From NCBI RefSeq assembly GCF_023821985.2, contig NZ_CP098805.1, forward strand, positions 4,956,501 through 5,020,500: DNA of 64,000 bases, in the 5' to 3' direction. Below are positions 26,526 through 35,525 of this stretch, piece after piece. Numbering within the stretch: the first letter of the stretch is position 1; each line of letters starts with the position of its first letter. A program made the position numbers and the translations under genes. Source of the DNA: Dyadobacter chenhuakuii (GTDB lineage: Bacteria > Bacteroidota > Bacteroidia > Cytophagales > Spirosomataceae). The notes beneath the pieces are model-generated. The model was not told the origin of the DNA. It saw only the letters and a program-made list of their open reading frames with translations, and made no database searches.

Positions 26526-28289
26526 ATGGGATCTGATTTTTATAAACAAAAAAGGAGGCTTGTGCAGCGATATTTCAGCTTCGGCCTGATAGTAATGCTT
26601 CTCATCGGCGCGCAAAGGCCGGATTTACTGCCCAAAGGTGATCCGGACAATGGCGGCCTGGCAACGCCGGCAGGTTTCGAAGCACTCGTCGTCGCCGACA
26701 GCACCGGACTGGCCCGGCACATTACGGTAAATGATAACGGCGATATTTATGTAAAACTGCGCTATTTCGGAAAGGGCCAGCGGGGCGGAACTGTGGCCCT
26801 CAGGGACACAAACCGGGATGGGAAAGCCGACATTATTCAAAATTTCGGCAATTACCCCGATCAGAGCAGCCTCGCCAACGGCATCACGATCCGCAACGGA
26901 TATTTGTATTACAGTTCTTCACTGTTTGTATACCGCAGCAAACTGATCCCGGGGCAGCTGCTGCCGGACAGCACCGTAGAGGTAATTTTAAAAGATGACC
27001 ATGAGCATGGCACACATTGGCACATTACCAAGCCCATGGCTTTTGACGACAAAGGGAACATGTACGTGCCTTTCGGAGCGCCTTCGGATGCATGTCAGGA
27101 TGTGGTTAATTCACCGGGCGGTAAACCGGGAACCATTGGCCTTAATCCTTGCCCGGACCTGGAAAAGCATGGCGGAATCTGGAAGTTCAGTGCTGATAAG
27201 CTGAATCAGACGCAGGCCGACGGCAGCTTGTATGCAACGGGTTTGAGGAGCATTGTGGGCATGAGATGGAATAATGCGGATCAAAATTTATATGCAGTTG
27301 TTCACGGACGCGACAATCTGCGCCGCTTGTTCCCTGACATTTATTCCTCATGGCAAAGCGCCGTTTTACCCGCCGAAGAATTCGTAAAAGTGATCCAGGG
27401 GACCAACCTGGGCTGGCCATACTATTATTTTGACCAGATGAAAGGCAAGAAGATCCTGAACCCCGAATACGGCGGTGATGGCAAAAAAGAGGGTGAAGGA
27501 GCTAAATATCAAAACCCGATCATTGGATTCCCTGGACATTGGGCACCCAACGACATTCTGTTTTACACCGGAAATCAGTTCCCGGAACGTTACAAGAATG
27601 GCGCATTCATCGCCTTTCACGGTTCCACAAACCGTGCTCCATATCCGCAGGCTGGCTTTTTCGTTTGTTTTGTGCCTTGGGTAAATGGTAAATTTTCAGA
27701 AAAATGGGAGGTTTTTGCAGATGGCTTTGCAGGCATGGATCCGATCATTAATGTGAGCGATGCCAAAGCCCGGCCAATGGGCCTTGCACAAGGACCGGAC
27801 GGTTCCCTTTACATTACAGATTCGAAAAAAGGCAAGATCTGGCGGATTATGTTTAAAGGAAATAAGCAGTCATTCGGAGCGCCGCAACTGGCTGCTATGG
27901 AGAAGCACAAGCTGGCAGGAAACATCCGAACGCCGGATCCGGTAAAGGATAACCTGGATAAGGATACAAAGCTCGCCGGTGAAAAAATTTACAGCACTTA
28001 TTGTACGCCATGCCACCAGTCCAACGGCCTCGGCGACGGCAGCCGCTTTCCGCCTTTGGTAAATTCCGAATGGGTTACTGAGGATAAAAGAAAGCTGATC
28101 CAGGCCGTAGCAAATGGTTTGGAAGGGCCGATAGAGGTGCTGGGTAAGCCTTACAATGATCTGATGCCCAAACACGATTTTATCCCTCCGGCAGAAATGG
28201 CCCAGCTGCTCACCTACGTAAGGCAGCAATTCGGCAACATGCCCGACCGCATTTCGGTGGACGACGTGAACCGGGTTTTGAAAAAATGA
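26526..28289 (+). CDS. Sorbosone/glucose-dehydrogenase-like propeller protein with C-terminal cytochrome c domain
   Basis: 587 residues. An N-terminal hydrophobic segment (about 16-28) exports or anchors it. Residues about 45-440 form a beta-propeller of the PQQ-dependent sugar dehydrogenase group (GLRSIVGMRWN, FHGSTNRAPYPQ, LAQGPDGSLYITDS). Residues about 470-585 form a class I cytochrome c with heme motif C493-x-x-C496-H497 and an axial Met in LMPKHDF. The enzyme should oxidise a sugar or alcohol in the periplasm and pass electrons to its heme and on to the respiratory chain. As last gene of the amidohydrolase operon it may act on the hydrolysis product. The substrate and PQQ use are inferred. 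Confidence 0.88.
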   Translation: MGSDFYKQKRRLVQRYFSFGLIVMLLIGAQRPDLLPKGDPDNGGLATPAGFEALVVADSTGLARHITVNDNGDIYVKLRYFGKGQRGGTVALRDTNRDGKADIIQNFGNYPDQSSLANGITIRNGYLYYSSSLFVYRSKLIPGQLLPDSTVEVILKDDHEHGTHWHITKPMAFDDKGNMYVPFGAPSDACQDVVNSPGGKPGTIGLNPCPDLEKHGGIWKFSADKLNQTQADGSLYATGLRSIVGMRWNNADQNLYAVVHGRDNLRRLFPDIYSSWQSAVLPAEEFVKVIQGTNLGWPYYYFDQMKGKKILNPEYGGDGKKEGEGAKYQNPIIGFPGHWAPNDILFYTGNQFPERYKNGAFIAFHGSTNRAPYPQAGFFVCFVPWVNGKFSEKWEVFADGFAGMDPIINVSDAKARPMGLAQGPDGSLYITDSKKGKIWRIMFKGNKQSFGAPQLAAMEKHKLAGNIRTPDPVKDNLDKDTKLAGEKIYSTYCTPCHQSNGLGDGSRFPPLVNSEWVTEDKRKLIQAVANGLEGPIEVLGKPYNDLMPKHDFIPPAEMAQLLTYVRQQFGNMPDRISVDDVNRVLKK

Positions 28290-28305
28290 TTGAAAAAACC
28301 TGAAA

Positions 28306-28335
28306 CAGAAAACGCCGGACAATTAATGTCCGGCG
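28306..28335. terminator. Hairpin between convergent genes; T-rich tail on the minus side
   Basis: CGCCGGACA (28313-28321) pairs with TGTCCGGCG (28327-28335) around ATTAA. Read on the minus strand the stem is followed by TTTTCTGTTT, so it best serves the T9SS-protein gene; it may also stop the plus-strand dehydrogenase transcript. Confidence 0.75.
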
Positions 28336-28362
28336 CCTGGCATGTATAGTAGTCAGACTTTT

Positions 28363-29793
28363 TTAAGGAATCAGCACTTTCTTAATTTGGCCCGGGTAGT
28401 TGCGTAAATTGAGCAGATATAAACCGCTGGAAATGCTGTGTCCAGGTTTAAGCGTATACGTGTTTCCTGTTTTCGTTATGGAAAAATCAATGCTTCTGCC
28501 GTTCAGGTCGTGCAGCATAATGTTCTCGGATTTTTCATTTTTCAGAATAAACCGCACTTCCCGGTTCGTGACCGGATTTCCCAAAAGCTCAAATGAAATG
28601 CTGGATGCATGGTTAGCCACAGCTATAATGCTGGATCGGGCTGTGCTGCCATCCAGATCGACCATCGTGAGCCTGTAATAATTATTTCCCTGCAACGGCA
28701 GCTGGTCCAGGAAACTGTAATGCTGCGTCACATCGGTTGTTCCTGTTGCCTGGATGCGGCCAAGGTTGACGAATTCCACGGCGTCTTTGCTGCGTTCCAC
28801 ATCAAAATAACTGCTTCCTGATTCTTCGGTTGTAATCCATGAAAGCGCAATCGCGTTGTCCAGCAAGTCGCCCTTGAACTTCGCCAACTTAACTGGAAGT
28901 GTTAGGGAGCAGTTGTTTACGATTTCATAAATAATGTCATGCGGCAATGAAGGTCCCGTCAGTACAACCCAGATAGATCGCTTATCTTCCATAAAATCAT
29001 ACGGATATGTTGCTTCTGTTTTTGTGATCGGAAGCGTTGAAGAAAGGGTGATCGAACTGGTCAGAAACAACTCGTCATCCGGCCCGAAAGTGGGTTGGTT
29101 ATTTGTTAATGCCCCGTCATCCAGATAAAGCTTGTAAGTAACCTGGATAGCGTTCGGATCGGTCGTGGTAATGCTGAGATCATATGTTCTGGGGCCTTCC
29201 GGTTCATTACAATTGATTTCTCCTGTAATCTCTGGTCCCTTTATCGTAAGCGGGATATTCGTGAAGACACAATGAACAGGAGGGTGTTTATCTGCTTCCG
29301 CCTGCGTAGACCAAATGTCGCTGATCAATTTGGGCGGGTTCTCGCAAGCCCCGGGAATGACGATTTGAACATTGCTGATTGTGATTCTGGTCTGCTTGCC
29401 GCCCAGGTCTTCTTCGGCAATAAATAAGCCGGCAAAAAGTGGGGTTACCGTTTCATCGGGACCATAAGTGGAAAGGAGGGAAGAGGAGCCATTGGTGCTG
29501 ATGGCTATCGTTGCCAGCGCACTAGCCAGATCGTCTCCTTCCGGCGCTTTTTTGTAATCATATGCCGGTTCAGGGTAGTCTGCTTCATTCCATAAATGAA
29601 TGTAGGTGTATTTATTCCCATTGTTTTTATCAATTGTAAATGAGATGGTTACATTGGCAGTGCAATTTTCTTCGCTACCCGAAAAGCCAATTAGTTCAAC
29701 TGTGGGATCGAGAATCGTGCATTGAGCCTGAGCGCTCAAATTTATGAAAAGACCGACTACGGTCGTCCATAGAAATAAGTAGAGTGTTTTCAC
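28363..29793 (-). CDS. Secreted protein with type IX secretion C-terminal sorting domain
   Basis: 476 residues with a signal peptide (about 1-23, ending SAQAQ). The N-terminal two thirds have no family that I recognise and carry several Cys (CTILDP, EENCTANV, GACENPP, INCNEPE), suggesting disulphide-linked beta domains. Residues about 300-395 are the fibronectin-like segment common before sorting domains (LPVKLAKFKG, ALSWITTEESGSSYFDVERS, YYRLTMVDLDG). The last 75 residues are a type A sorting domain ending GLYLLNLR...KKVLIP, which directs passage through the type IX system to the surface. It shows that this organism has a T9SS. Function unknown. Confidence 0.88.
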   Translation of the reverse strand: MKTLYLFLWTTVVGLFINLSAQAQCTILDPTVELIGFSGSEENCTANVTISFTIDKNNGNKYTYIHLWNEADYPEPAYDYKKAPEGDDLASALATIAISTNGSSSLLSTYGPDETVTPLFAGLFIAEEDLGGKQTRITISNVQIVIPGACENPPKLISDIWSTQAEADKHPPVHCVFTNIPLTIKGPEITGEINCNEPEGPRTYDLSITTTDPNAIQVTYKLYLDDGALTNNQPTFGPDDELFLTSSITLSSTLPITKTEATYPYDFMEDKRSIWVVLTGPSLPHDIIYEIVNNCSLTLPVKLAKFKGDLLDNAIALSWITTEESGSSYFDVERSKDAVEFVNLGRIQATGTTDVTQHYSFLDQLPLQGNNYYRLTMVDLDGSTARSSIIAVANHASSISFELLGNPVTNREVRFILKNEKSENIMLHDLNGRSIDFSITKTGNTYTLKPGHSISSGLYLLNLRNYPGQIKKVLIP

Positions 29794-30212
29794 GGTAGAG
29801 TACGTTTTTAAGAGTGATAATGATGAATTAATATACCATCATTCATCTTAAAAAAATTAAATTCACGCTCTTTCGTCAGTTACTCTTAATAATATTTCAG
29901 CTTACTACGGTCAATCTCAAACTATATTTATTATACAATTAAATCTCCGTATAGTAATGTAGAATGTCCGTATCGATTTACATAAAAATACATGTATCTT
30001 GCTGATTGTAAGTATTTTTATGTTAAAACAAAGGGGTAGACTAAGTGCTTTGAAGTGACTTATGCAAAATGCGATCCATGATTACCGAATACTTACCCAA
30101 GTTAATTGCGGTGATTTATAATGGATTGGAATAGTTATATTTATTTTGAAACGGATATCTGGATAATGTGCAATTTTTGAAAATAAAATCACACATTATC
30201 TGCTTCCGTTTT
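29794..30212. other. AT-rich intergenic region, no gene recognised
   Basis: 419 bases with no supported coding frame. The part next to the T9SS gene holds a 7-bp inverted repeat (GATGAAT 29822-29828 with ATTCATC 29841-29847) without a T tail. The composition is markedly AT-rich compared with the flanking genes. I see no clear promoter box. Confidence 0.5.
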
Positions 30213-31118
30213 TCAAATGGTTACATGCAAAACGTGCACTTGTTCCGACCGCATTTCGACAGTGATCCTTTGCTGATCATTAAAATTCAGCACATGCCCG
30301 TCCCGCCTTACTTCATCAATTTTAGAAAAATCCAGCTCCTGTACGAGCCAGCCTTCTTTTTGGGGGATTTCGGCAGCAATGATGCCTTCCTCAGGTAAGC
30401 CCTTGTCAGGCGTGGAATAATAGGCTGCATACCCGTAATTAATATCCACTGCCGGTGACCAGGTTGCGTTGCCGACGGTCTGAGAAACAACTGTATAAGT
30501 CTGATTTTCCAGGGCGCGAGCCCGCGCGCCTACATGTACACGCGTAGCGCCACGGATGGTTTCCGTGCAGCTTGGAACGAGGATCAGTGATGCCCCTGCG
30601 CTGCACAATAATTGGGATCCTAACCCAAATTCAACGTCATAACAGATCTGAATGCCGAATTTGCCCCAAGCCGCTTCGAATACCGTCAGCACTTTGGGAG
30701 CGCTTTGAATGCCCCATTCTTCATTTTCAAAGCGGGTCATGAAAAACTTATCCTGGTAACCGACAAGGCCTTTGTTTGAAAAAACAAAAACACGGTTATG
30801 GTGCTTTCCATCATCAATAACTGGCAAGCTTGGCGCAACAATCACCACATTATATCGGCGCGCCAGGTCTGCAAAGATCTGGCAGAACGACTCCACAAAG
30901 CCATCCATCGCCGCAACTTGCAGGAAGATATCTTGCTGAATGTCAAGGGATAATATGCTAACCAATTCCATGGCGCCGTACTCAGGAAACAGCAATAGTC
31001 CGGCTCCGCTCGCAGCTGCATCGGCTACCCAGTTTTCAATGTGTCTTTGCCAGCCCGCAAGGTCGACATGTTGGGAGATCGGATATTGAGCTGACGCAAC
31101 GATTACAGACATAGGCAT
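30213..31118 (-). CDS. Carbon-nitrogen hydrolase (nitrilase superfamily)
   Basis: 301 residues, cytoplasmic. The Glu-Lys-Cys triad is visible: Glu in LLFPEYGAM, Lys in GYQDKFFMTRFE and Cys in GIQICYDVEFG. The superfamily hydrolyses nitriles, amides or N-carbamoyl compounds, and the sequence resembles amidohydrolase branches found next to GNAT acetyltransferases in many bacteria. Its start at 31118 directly follows the GNAT stop at 31119, so the two are coupled. The trio SnoaL-like, GNAT, nitrilase reads as one operon. ATG at 31112 is an alternative start. Substrate unknown. Confidence 0.92.
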   Translation of the reverse strand: MPMSVIVASAQYPISQHVDLAGWQRHIENWVADAAASGAGLLLFPEYGAMELVSILSLDIQQDIFLQVAAMDGFVESFCQIFADLARRYNVVIVAPSLPVIDDGKHHNRVFVFSNKGLVGYQDKFFMTRFENEEWGIQSAPKVLTVFEAAWGKFGIQICYDVEFGLGSQLLCSAGASLILVPSCTETIRGATRVHVGARARALENQTYTVVSQTVGNATWSPAVDINYGYAAYYSTPDKGLPEEGIIAAEIPQKEGWLVQELDFSKIDEVRRDGHVLNFNDQQRITVEMRSEQVHVLHVTI

Positions 31119-31721
31119 TTAGTGATCGAGTGGTTTGATCCAGAAAATCATTTGTTTTGAGGAAGAAGCCGTTTCGCCAATATCGGGCCATTCCATGGTA
31201 CTTTGCAACGCAGGTTCCTTTACATATCCGCGTTTGATCCAGAATGCGTCATTAGGACGATAATCGGCTGGTTTGGCGGGGTGGTTATTACCCCGGTCGA
31301 CGGAGCAAAAACAGCATAAATTGTAATGTCCGAAGCTTCTGGCATGCGCCTCGCGTTCATCAAAAAAACGATGTCCAAGCCCTAAACCCCGATATTCGGG
31401 AAGTAATATGCTTTCGCCAAAGTAAAAAATAGTGCTAATATCGAATCCCGCATCTTCGAACGGTTTCCGGACTTCCGCAGCTTCGTCGGTTAATGGAATG
31501 CACGTTGTTGCGCCTACCATTTTTCCTTTATCAAAGACAGCGAACAAAAAGGCGCGTTCGGACTGAACGTAAATTTGCAGATACTCTTTTTCGTAATCCA
31601 GCGACCCCTCATACAAATAAGGATAATCATGGAAAACTGCGATGCGCAATGCGCCCAATGCTTCCACCACGGATGCTATTTCAACACCCTTATAAGATGC
31701 AAAAGTCAGTTGCTCAGTCAT
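31119..31721 (-). CDS. GNAT-family N-acetyltransferase
   Basis: 200 residues. The acetyl-CoA-binding motif A is seen as LPEYRGLGLGHRFFDEREAHA (about residues 109-129, Q/RxxGxG/A pattern), after the strand ISTIFYFGESILL. It transfers an acetyl group to an amine of a small molecule or protein. The start overlaps the end of the SnoaL-like gene by 8 bases, and the stop abuts the nitrilase start. Pairs of GNAT and carbon-nitrogen hydrolase occur widely, also as fusions, suggesting linked acylation and deacylation or amide chemistry on one substrate. Confidence 0.9.
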   Translation of the reverse strand: MTEQLTFASYKGVEIASVVEALGALRIAVFHDYPYLYEGSLDYEKEYLQIYVQSERAFLFAVFDKGKMVGATTCIPLTDEAAEVRKPFEDAGFDISTIFYFGESILLPEYRGLGLGHRFFDEREAHARSFGHYNLCCFCSVDRGNNHPAKPADYRPNDAFWIKRGYVKEPALQSTMEWPDIGETASSSKQMIFWIKPLDH

Positions 31722-32127
31722 TTTTCGGGTTAGAAACCAGCTCTATCCAATGCGGCAGATTGTAATAAGTGGTTACGCGGCAGATTTTTTCATTTTTTAA
31801 TTCCAAAAAAGCGGCTGCCGGAAGTTTGTAAGCCTGTCCGTAAGCCTCAGGGAAGCCCTCTTCGCCTTTTTTGTAAATTCCTCTCACTGTGAATTCAACC
31901 GCCACCCGGGAGTCGTCCGTGGTTGTGAAAAAGACCATGTCGGTGAGGGTTTCTTCATAGGATTCGTCCATTTGGCCAAGAAACTCAGTGAATTTTTCGA
32001 TGCCGATGCGCACTTCGCCCTGGTTAGGCTCATGCCTAACTTCCGGGTGCACCAGGGCGAGCATGCCGTCCCAGTTTTTATGATTAAAGCTTGAATAATA
32101 TGCTTGTACGATGTCCAGAGAAGCCAT
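31714..32127 (-). CDS. SnoaL-like/NTF2-fold protein
   Basis: 137 residues with the NTF2-fold layout: N-terminal helix VQAYYSSFNHKNWDGMLALV, then HPEVRHEPNQGEVRIG, then a curved sheet (VAVEFTVRGIYKKG, AAAFLELKNEKICRVTTYYN). Members include ketosteroid isomerases, polyketide cyclases and many small-molecule-binding proteins. No specific reaction can be named. It is the first gene of the SnoaL/GNAT/nitrilase operon and lies 82 bases after the ABC ATPase gene, so it may also be reached by transcription from the ABC operon. Confidence 0.85.
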   Translation of the reverse strand: MASLDIVQAYYSSFNHKNWDGMLALVHPEVRHEPNQGEVRIGIEKFTEFLGQMDESYEETLTDMVFFTTTDDSRVAVEFTVRGIYKKGEEGFPEAYGQAYKLPAAAFLELKNEKICRVTTYYNLPHWIELVSNPKND

Positions 32128-32209
32128 GTCAGTTCATTAATGTTATTTAATAATAAGAAAATAGAGCACTAACTAGTTCACCGGAACATATATAAAAGTG
32201 AGGAAGCCG

Positions 32210-33232
32210 TTATTTCGCGGCCAGTTTGATTGCCGCAACCAATTCAGCAATAGTGAAGTATTTTGCATTTTTTTGTTGCCATTCCATTTGCCATGTTGTA
32301 CCAGCTGCATCCCGATCGCAACGGACTTTGAATGTTGCATTCATGTCGTCGGTCAAACCAAAACCTTCTCGTTGCAAGGCCCGTCTGGTCCAGAAAGCCA
32401 AGACAGGATCACCCGCAATGCTTATTGAATGTGTGCAAACGTCCTGATAAATGTTGAATGTGCCGCTGGATTTATCAAAAAAGAATCCATTCTTTTCAAA
32501 CGCTGCTTCAAATGCCCCGTTCAAAACAAGATCTTCGGGGACACCGGCTACCAGCTTGCCGTTTTGCTGCATAAGCCAGAGAATATCAGCAGCTTGTAAT
32601 GCAAGGTCTAGTTCGTGTGTGCTTAGTAAGATGGCTTTTCCGGTTTGTCTGGCCAAATTATGAAGCAAGCGCATCATTTCCACGCGGTTGGGCAGATCCA
32701 GATGCGCGGTAGGCTCGTCGAGCAGAATGAGTTCTGTGTCTTGTGCAAGCGCACGTGCCAGCATGACCTTTTGCCGTTCGCCATCGCTCAGCTGATGGAT
32801 TTTCCTGTTTACCAAATTTTCAACATTGGCCAGTAAAATAGCTTCTTCGATCTTTTTATGGTCGATCTCACTTAATGCACCAAGCCAGCCGGTGTAGGGC
32901 GTGCGTCCTAATGTAATCACTTCCAGCGCGGTAAGATTGCCAGCCTCGATGCGCTCGGTCAAAACGAGGCTCAATGTTTGTGCGAGCTGAGCCGATTTTA
33001 ATCCGGAAAGAAGTTGCTGTCCAATGTAAACAGTGCCTTCCAAAGCGGGTTGGAGGCCTGCAATTGTCCGCATTAATGTCGATTTTCCTGAGCCATTGGA
33101 GCCAAGCAGGCACACAAGCTGCCCCGGTAGGAGGGTTAGGTTCAGGTGTTTTGAAATAATGCGTTCTGTACGCTTGGTCTTATATCCAATAGACAAATCC
33201 TTCGTTACCAGAAATGGTTTTACATCACTCAT
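32210..33232 (-). CDS. ABC transporter ATP-binding protein, iron/cobalamin uptake family
   Basis: 340 residues. Walker A is LLGSNGSGKSTLMR, the ABC signature LSDGERQKVMLARALA, and Walker B LILLDEPTAHLD, followed by the switch His in LSTHELDLAL. This is the FecE/BtuD class, driving import with the FecCD permease. About 85 residues extend beyond the normal end (from about residue 255: FNIYQDVCTHSISIAG to the C-terminus), with mixed strands and helices and no family known to me. Its start overlaps the permease stop by 4 bases (ATGA). Confidence 0.93.
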   Translation of the reverse strand: MSDVKPFLVTKDLSIGYKTKRTERIISKHLNLTLLPGQLVCLLGSNGSGKSTLMRTIAGLQPALEGTVYIGQQLLSGLKSAQLAQTLSLVLTERIEAGNLTALEVITLGRTPYTGWLGALSEIDHKKIEEAILLANVENLVNRKIHQLSDGERQKVMLARALAQDTELILLDEPTAHLDLPNRVEMMRLLHNLARQTGKAILLSTHELDLALQAADILWLMQQNGKLVAGVPEDLVLNGAFEAAFEKNGFFFDKSSGTFNIYQDVCTHSISIAGDPVLAFWTRRALQREGFGLTDDMNATFKVRCDRDAAGTTWQMEWQQKNAKYFTIAELVAAIKLAAK

Positions 33233-34311
33233 GAGAAAGAAGAACGGAGGTTATTGCGGCTGATAATGATCCAGATAACCACCGGTGCGCCAAGTAGCGA
33301 GGTGACAACATTCACCGGAATGACGGTTTGCATGCCCGGCAACTGGGCAATGATGTCACATAAAAGCAGCAGCACCATGCCGGTGAGGCAGCAGCCGGGC
33401 ATGAGCACCCGGTGGTCCGACGTGCCAAACAGCGAGCGCGTTATATGCGGAACAGCAATGCCGACGAATCCGATCGGACCGCAAAATGCGGTAATGCTTC
33501 CGGTTAGCAAGCTGGTGCTGAGCATGATGATCAGTCGTGTTTTTCCAATGGTAAGGCCCATGCTTTTGGCGTAATTTTCCCCCAACAATAGTGCATTAAG
33601 CGATTTGGAAGATATAAAAGCGAGTAGCAGCCCAAATGCGACCACACCCGAAAGCGCGTAAAGGTGATACTGCGTAACGCCCCCCAACGACCCGAATGTC
33701 CACATAATGTATTCCTGCAATTGTTCGGGCTGACTGAAATATTGCCAAATGCTGACAATGGAAAGCGTTATCGTCCCTATCATCACCCCCACGATCAGCA
33801 ATATTACATTGTCCCGGATCCTTCCTGCAATCAGCAATATCAGCGAAAGAACCAGTGCCGATCCCAGCGAAGCCATCACAATGATGAGCCAACTGCCCGA
33901 AACGCCAAGTTTGCTGATCGCATACATGCTCGCGCTGCTTCCGCCTGCAAGCATTACCGCCGCCACGCCCAGTCCGGCGCCTGCTGTTATGCCCAGCTCC
34001 GACGGCCCCGCCAAAGGATTTCGGAACAAGGTTTGCATTTGTAATCCACTGACGGATAGTCCGCAACCGACCAGCATTGCCGTTATCGCTTTTGGGATGC
34101 GGATTTTTTCAATGATGAAAAGCCAGGCAGTATTTTCGGAGTCTTGTAAAAAAATGATTCTAAAAACTTCTTTAAGCGGAATTTGCACGGAGCCCAGCAT
34201 TACATCCAGCACAAAAAACACAATTGCCAGCGCTGCCAGTCCCGAAAAAGTGAGCCGGTGCGCATTCAGGGGCGTTTTAAGCAATGGTGCTTTGTTGAGG
34301 GATCCGACCAT
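33229..34311 (-). CDS. ABC transporter permease, FecCD family
   Basis: 360 residues with about nine to ten membrane helices. Family signatures are GLSVSGLQMQTLFRNPLAGPSELGI in the first third (the L-x-x-P-x-x-LG-x loop) and CGPIGFVGIAVPHI (cytoplasmic loop that contacts the ATPase). It forms a homodimeric channel for ferric siderophore, heme or cobalamin with the ATPase and binding protein of this operon. ATG at 34311 shares its A with the stop of the binding-protein gene; the end overlaps the ATPase start by 4 bases. Confidence 0.95.
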   Translation of the reverse strand: MVGSLNKAPLLKTPLNAHRLTFSGLAALAIVFFVLDVMLGSVQIPLKEVFRIIFLQDSENTAWLFIIEKIRIPKAITAMLVGCGLSVSGLQMQTLFRNPLAGPSELGITAGAGLGVAAVMLAGGSSASMYAISKLGVSGSWLIIVMASLGSALVLSLILLIAGRIRDNVILLIVGVMIGTITLSIVSIWQYFSQPEQLQEYIMWTFGSLGGVTQYHLYALSGVVAFGLLLAFISSKSLNALLLGENYAKSMGLTIGKTRLIIMLSTSLLTGSITAFCGPIGFVGIAVPHITRSLFGTSDHRVLMPGCCLTGMVLLLLCDIIAQLPGMQTVIPVNVVTSLLGAPVVIWIIISRNNLRSSFS

Positions 34312-35477
34312 TATTCGAGTTGCTTATAGTAGACCAAATTATGATTCGTCAGGAGTTCGGGATGCAATATTTTGATCAGATCAGAAAGGACAATGTGTGG
34401 GTTTACAGTTCCGGATTCAAAAAAATCATTCGCGCCCTGCTCATTAACACGTCCATTGTAACTGAACATTTGCCCCGATTTATAAGCCTTAAAATCGCTG
34501 TAACGTGAATCCTGCGCCAGAATGTTGGCTTTCGTATCACTTTTATCAAACCCAACATTCAGCCAGGCATCGGCTTGTAGAGCAATTGGATATACAGATT
34601 CGAAGTTCAAAGGCAGACTGCCCGTCGCCTTCATATTACTCCAATGATAATCCCCTCCCGCATCCCTGAAAAACTGCGACATATAGCTGTCCCCATTCGG
34701 TAAGAACCACGCATCTTTGGTATTCAAGCCCGAAATAACGGATGGCTTGATTTTCACCTCCTTAGCAAGCTGAGCCAACCGAAGATATTCATTTTCGATC
34801 TTGCCAAACTTTTCATTGACCAGCTCTTCCTTATTTAATAATGCGGCAATAAGCTTAACCCACTCGGCACGGGCCAGCGGCGTTTTTTCGATCCATTCCG
34901 AATTAATCAAAATGGGAATTCCTGCCTGCGTTAAAATGCTGTATTGGTCCACTTTCGCGCCGGGCCCGCCCATGGCCATGAGCACATCCGGGTGCATTTC
35001 CACGAGTTTTTCATTATTCAATCCCTGATCCCGTCCAATGTTAGCCACTTTGCCAGCTTCAATGCGCGATTGAATTTTAGGCGAATAAATGTATTGCGGG
35101 TTGCTAAGGCCAGTGATAATGTTCTCCGAATCCAGAAATTCCAGTAATGCAGCATGCATGGAGGAAGTAGCCACAATGCTTGTAACCGGAATGTTAATTA
35201 CCTGCGCATTCTCGAAACCTTTCGGTCGTGGTGTTCCTTTTTCCAGTAAAATGTATTTTGAAGTATCCGTTGCTGTTTCAAAAGGGCTCAGGATGCTTAC
35301 GATTTTGTAATTGTTGTGATAGGTTATCGTAAATCCTTGTGCGTGATTGATTTTGGTTTGGTCCTTATAGTTAACCGATTTCGAAGTTATGTTCTCCTCC
35401 CTTTTCGATGAATTTTCGGGATTACAGCTAAGGATTATTAAATAAAGAAAACACGAAAGGCAGAGGTTTTTGATCAT
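34311..35477 (-). CDS. ABC transporter substrate-binding lipoprotein (BtuF/FecB type)
   Basis: 388 residues from ATG 35477, chosen because it puts a lipobox (IILSC) 19 residues in; the frame is open back to 35522. It is a class III binding protein with a rigid helical backbone: N-lobe VTSIVATSSMHAALLEFL, hinge LVEMHPDVLMAMGG, C-lobe DAWFLPNGDSYMSQFFRDAGG. It delivers its ligand (ferric siderophore, heme or cobalamin; not distinguishable) to the FecCD permease. No cobalamin riboswitch is visible upstream. The DUF5618-like gene lies 48 bases before it. Confidence 0.9.
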   Translation of the reverse strand: MIKNLCLSCFLYLIILSCNPENSSKREENITSKSVNYKDQTKINHAQGFTITYHNNYKIVSILSPFETATDTSKYILLEKGTPRPKGFENAQVINIPVTSIVATSSMHAALLEFLDSENIITGLSNPQYIYSPKIQSRIEAGKVANIGRDQGLNNEKLVEMHPDVLMAMGGPGAKVDQYSILTQAGIPILINSEWIEKTPLARAEWVKLIAALLNKEELVNEKFGKIENEYLRLAQLAKEVKIKPSVISGLNTKDAWFLPNGDSYMSQFFRDAGGDYHWSNMKATGSLPLNFESVYPIALQADAWLNVGFDKSDTKANILAQDSRYSDFKAYKSGQMFSYNGRVNEQGANDFFESGTVNPHIVLSDLIKILHPELLTNHNLVYYKQLE

Positions 35478-35525
35478 TAGACGATGTAAGGAGCGTTGAG
35501 CAGAATAAAAATGTAGAAACAAGAA

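Noticed and set aside
30168..30398. Plus-strand open frame of 76 codons
   Set aside because: Mostly antisense to the nitrilase gene end, AT-rich start, no family.
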